A stretch of 24,200 bases of DNA from JAULUH01 sp032111745 (GTDB lineage Bacteria > Chloroflexota > Anaerolineae > JAAEKA01): assembly GCA_032111745.1 (NCBI GenBank), contig JAULUH010000549.1, forward strand, positions 1-24,200. Reading direction: 5' to 3'. The notes under the pieces are model-generated. The model was not told the origin of the DNA. It saw nothing but the letters and a program-made list of their open reading frames with translations, and made no database searches. Below, in pieces: positions 22,969-24,200 of this stretch (its first letter is position 1; every line of letters begins with the position of its first letter). The translations under genes were made by a program, and so were the position numbers.

Positions 22969-24200
22969 TCAGGGGCTCCAGGATACCTCAGGGAGCCACA
23001 GCTTCTGGCCCGGGTAGATCAGGTCCGGATCGGTGATCTCCTGGAAGGAGGGATCCTCGGCGGCCTTGAGGTTGGTGCCGGCCACAATGCGAGGATAGGC
23101 CTTGGCGTTTCTGTAGAGCCTGTCGGCGATGCTGGACAACCAGTCGCCCCGGCGGACGATGTACACCTGGCCCTCGGGGGCCCGGCGGGACGGCCTGGCG
23201 GCGCGAGGCGTGCCAGCGGTGGGACCGGAAACGCCACGACCGGTCGAGACGGCTGCAGCACGGGCTGCGCTGACCGCCACCGGCTGTGACTCGGCGATCA
23301 CTCGGCCGGCGGCGTCCCGCAGGCGCGCTACCAGCTCTTCCACACCCGCGGCGACGTCGCCGGTGAAGGTCCAGGTGCCATCCTCGGCCACGGGGACCGT
23401 GCCCAGCACCTGGTCGCCGGAGACGATCTCGACCTCAGCACCGGGCTCGCCGGTGCCGGTCACCGTCAGTATGCCCTCTTCCACGACCGCCTCAAAGGAC
23501 GGCACGATGGCTTCGGCAGCGGCCTCAGCGGCGGCACCAGCAACCTCGGCGGCGGCCTCAGCGGCGGCTACGGCTACCGGCTCCGACTCCGCGATCACCG
23601 TGCCGGCGGCATCCCGCAGGCGGGCCACCAGCTCTTCCACACCGGCAGCGACTTCGCCGGCGAAGCTCCAGGTGCCGTCCTCGGCCACCTGGACCGTGCC
23701 TAGCACCTCGTCGCCGGAGACGATCTCGACCTCAGCACCGGGCTCGCCGGTGCCGGTTACCGTCAGCACACCTTCCTCTACCGCGGCCTCAAAGGTCGGC
23801 GCAACAGCCTCAGCGGCGGCCTCGGCGGCAGCACCAGCGGCGGCCTCGGCAGCCTCCGCCACGGCTACCGGCGCCGACTCGGCGATCACTGTACCCGCAG
23901 CGTCCCGCAGGCGGGCTACCAGTTCCTCCACGCCGCCAGCGACGTCACCGGTGAAGGTCCAGGTCCCGTCTTCGGCCACCGTGACCGTACCCAGCACCTC
24001 GTCGCCGGCGACGATCTCGACCTCAGCACCGGGCTCGCCGGTGCCGGTTACCGTTAGCACACCTTCCTCTACCGCGGCCTCAAAGGTCGGCTCAACAGCC
24101 TCAGCGGCGGCCTCGGCAGCCTCCGCCACGGCTACCGGCGCCGACTCGGCGATCACTGTACCCGCAGCGTCCCGCAGGCGGGCTACTAGTTCCTCCACGC
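22969..24200 (-). CDS. Ig-like repeat protein with C-terminal LysM domain (N-terminus outside window)
   Basis: At least 410 residues are visible; the reading frame is open to the right edge, so the start is missing. The visible part has three full copies, and the end of a fourth, of a unit of about 90-99 residues. Its core is the strand-rich phrase LTVTGTGEPGAEVEIV, then VLGTV, AEDGTW and FTGDV, closing with VEELVARLRDAAGTVIAES. This resembles the bacterial Ig-like folds of surface proteins. Units are joined by Ala/Glu-rich linkers (EAAAEAAAEAV type) of differing length. A basic Arg/Pro/Thr-rich spacer leads to a C-terminal LysM domain (VYIVRRGDWLSSIADRLY to LIYPGQKLWLP). LysM binds peptidoglycan or other GlcNAc polymers, so the protein is probably cell-wall-associated, with the Ig-like arm holding the other end. 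The signal peptide cannot be checked. Confidence 0.8.
   Translation of the reverse strand, partial: VEELVARLRDAAGTVIAESAPVAVAEAAEAAAEAVEPTFEAAVEEGVLTVTGTGEPGAEVEIVAGDEVLGTVTVAEDGTWTFTGDVAGGVEELVARLRDAAGTVIAESAPVAVAEAAEAAAGAAAEAAAEAVAPTFEAAVEEGVLTVTGTGEPGAEVEIVSGDEVLGTVQVAEDGTWSFAGEVAAGVEELVARLRDAAGTVIAESEPVAVAAAEAAAEVAGAAAEAAAEAIVPSFEAVVEEGILTVTGTGEPGAEVEIVSGDQVLGTVPVAEDGTWTFTGDVAAGVEELVARLRDAAGRVIAESQPVAVSAARAAAVSTGRGVSGPTAGTPRAARPSRRAPEGQVYIVRRGDWLSSIADRLYRNAKAYPRIVAGTNLKAAEDPSFQEITDPDLIYPGQKLWLPEVSWSP
23331..24200 (-). repeat. Long tandem DNA repeats encoding the Ig-like units
   Basis: Matching points at 23331, 23628, 23919 and 24186 give periods of 297, 291 and 267 bp, all multiples of three. 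The differences fall in the Ala-rich linkers. The segments around 23757-23790 and 24047-24080 are nearly identical, which points to recent duplication or gene conversion and makes this stretch prone to assembly collapse. Confidence 0.85.

Overview
The window is GC-rich (about two thirds G+C by eye) bacterial DNA. It most resembles a member of the Chloroflexota (Anaerolineae/Caldilineae-like). The reasons are the lipoproteins with long Pro/Thr linkers just after the lipobox, the PD40 propeller and multi-GAF SpoIIE proteins, the large Lon-like protease, and the GCAAAGGACGCAAAGG-type intergenic repeat. This assignment is inference; no rRNA or tRNA is present to anchor it.

Layout. Positions 329-10648 are read on the + strand. 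They hold a 15-TPR lipoprotein with a C-terminal HExxH metallopeptidase-like domain, behind a near-consensus promoter and a structured leader of about 200 nt. Next comes a tight three-gene run: a LuxE-type acyl-protein synthetase, a LuxC-type acyl-CoA reductase and a PD40 propeller lipoprotein. Two toxin-antitoxin pairs follow back to back (AbrB/PIN, then Phd/PIN). Positions 10699-21053 are read on the - strand and form a probable five-gene series, listed in transcription order. It runs: LonB-like protease, M29-type aminopeptidase with an added C-terminal domain, a stand-alone AAA/STAND-like ATPase, a 1147-residue ATPase-GAF-GAF-GAF-SpoIIE phosphatase, and a YqjM-type old yellow enzyme that overlaps the phosphatase by ATGA. 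A 56-bp-arm inverted repeat sits between the ATPase and the phosphatase. A ProRS-like gene (21237-22865, +) is transcribed divergently from the protease; the two promoters are back to back, 5 bp apart. It converges on a partial, repeat-built Ig-like/LysM protein (-) that runs off the right edge, with two strong stem-loops between them.

How the genes may work together. The LuxE/LuxC pair should convert an acyl group to a fatty aldehyde by way of acyl-enzyme intermediates. No luciferase or LuxD thioesterase is visible, so the aldehyde has a non-luminescent use. The - strand series joins proteolysis and peptide trimming (Lon, M29) to a signalling pair: two ATPases of similar design, one fused to GAF sensors and a PP2C phosphatase. 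The ProRS-like protein keeps editing and anticodon-binding regions but has lost synthetase motifs 2 and 3. I read it as a pseudo-synthetase, possibly a trans-editing or regulatory factor. This protein and the ATPase/phosphatase pair are the parts most worth following up.
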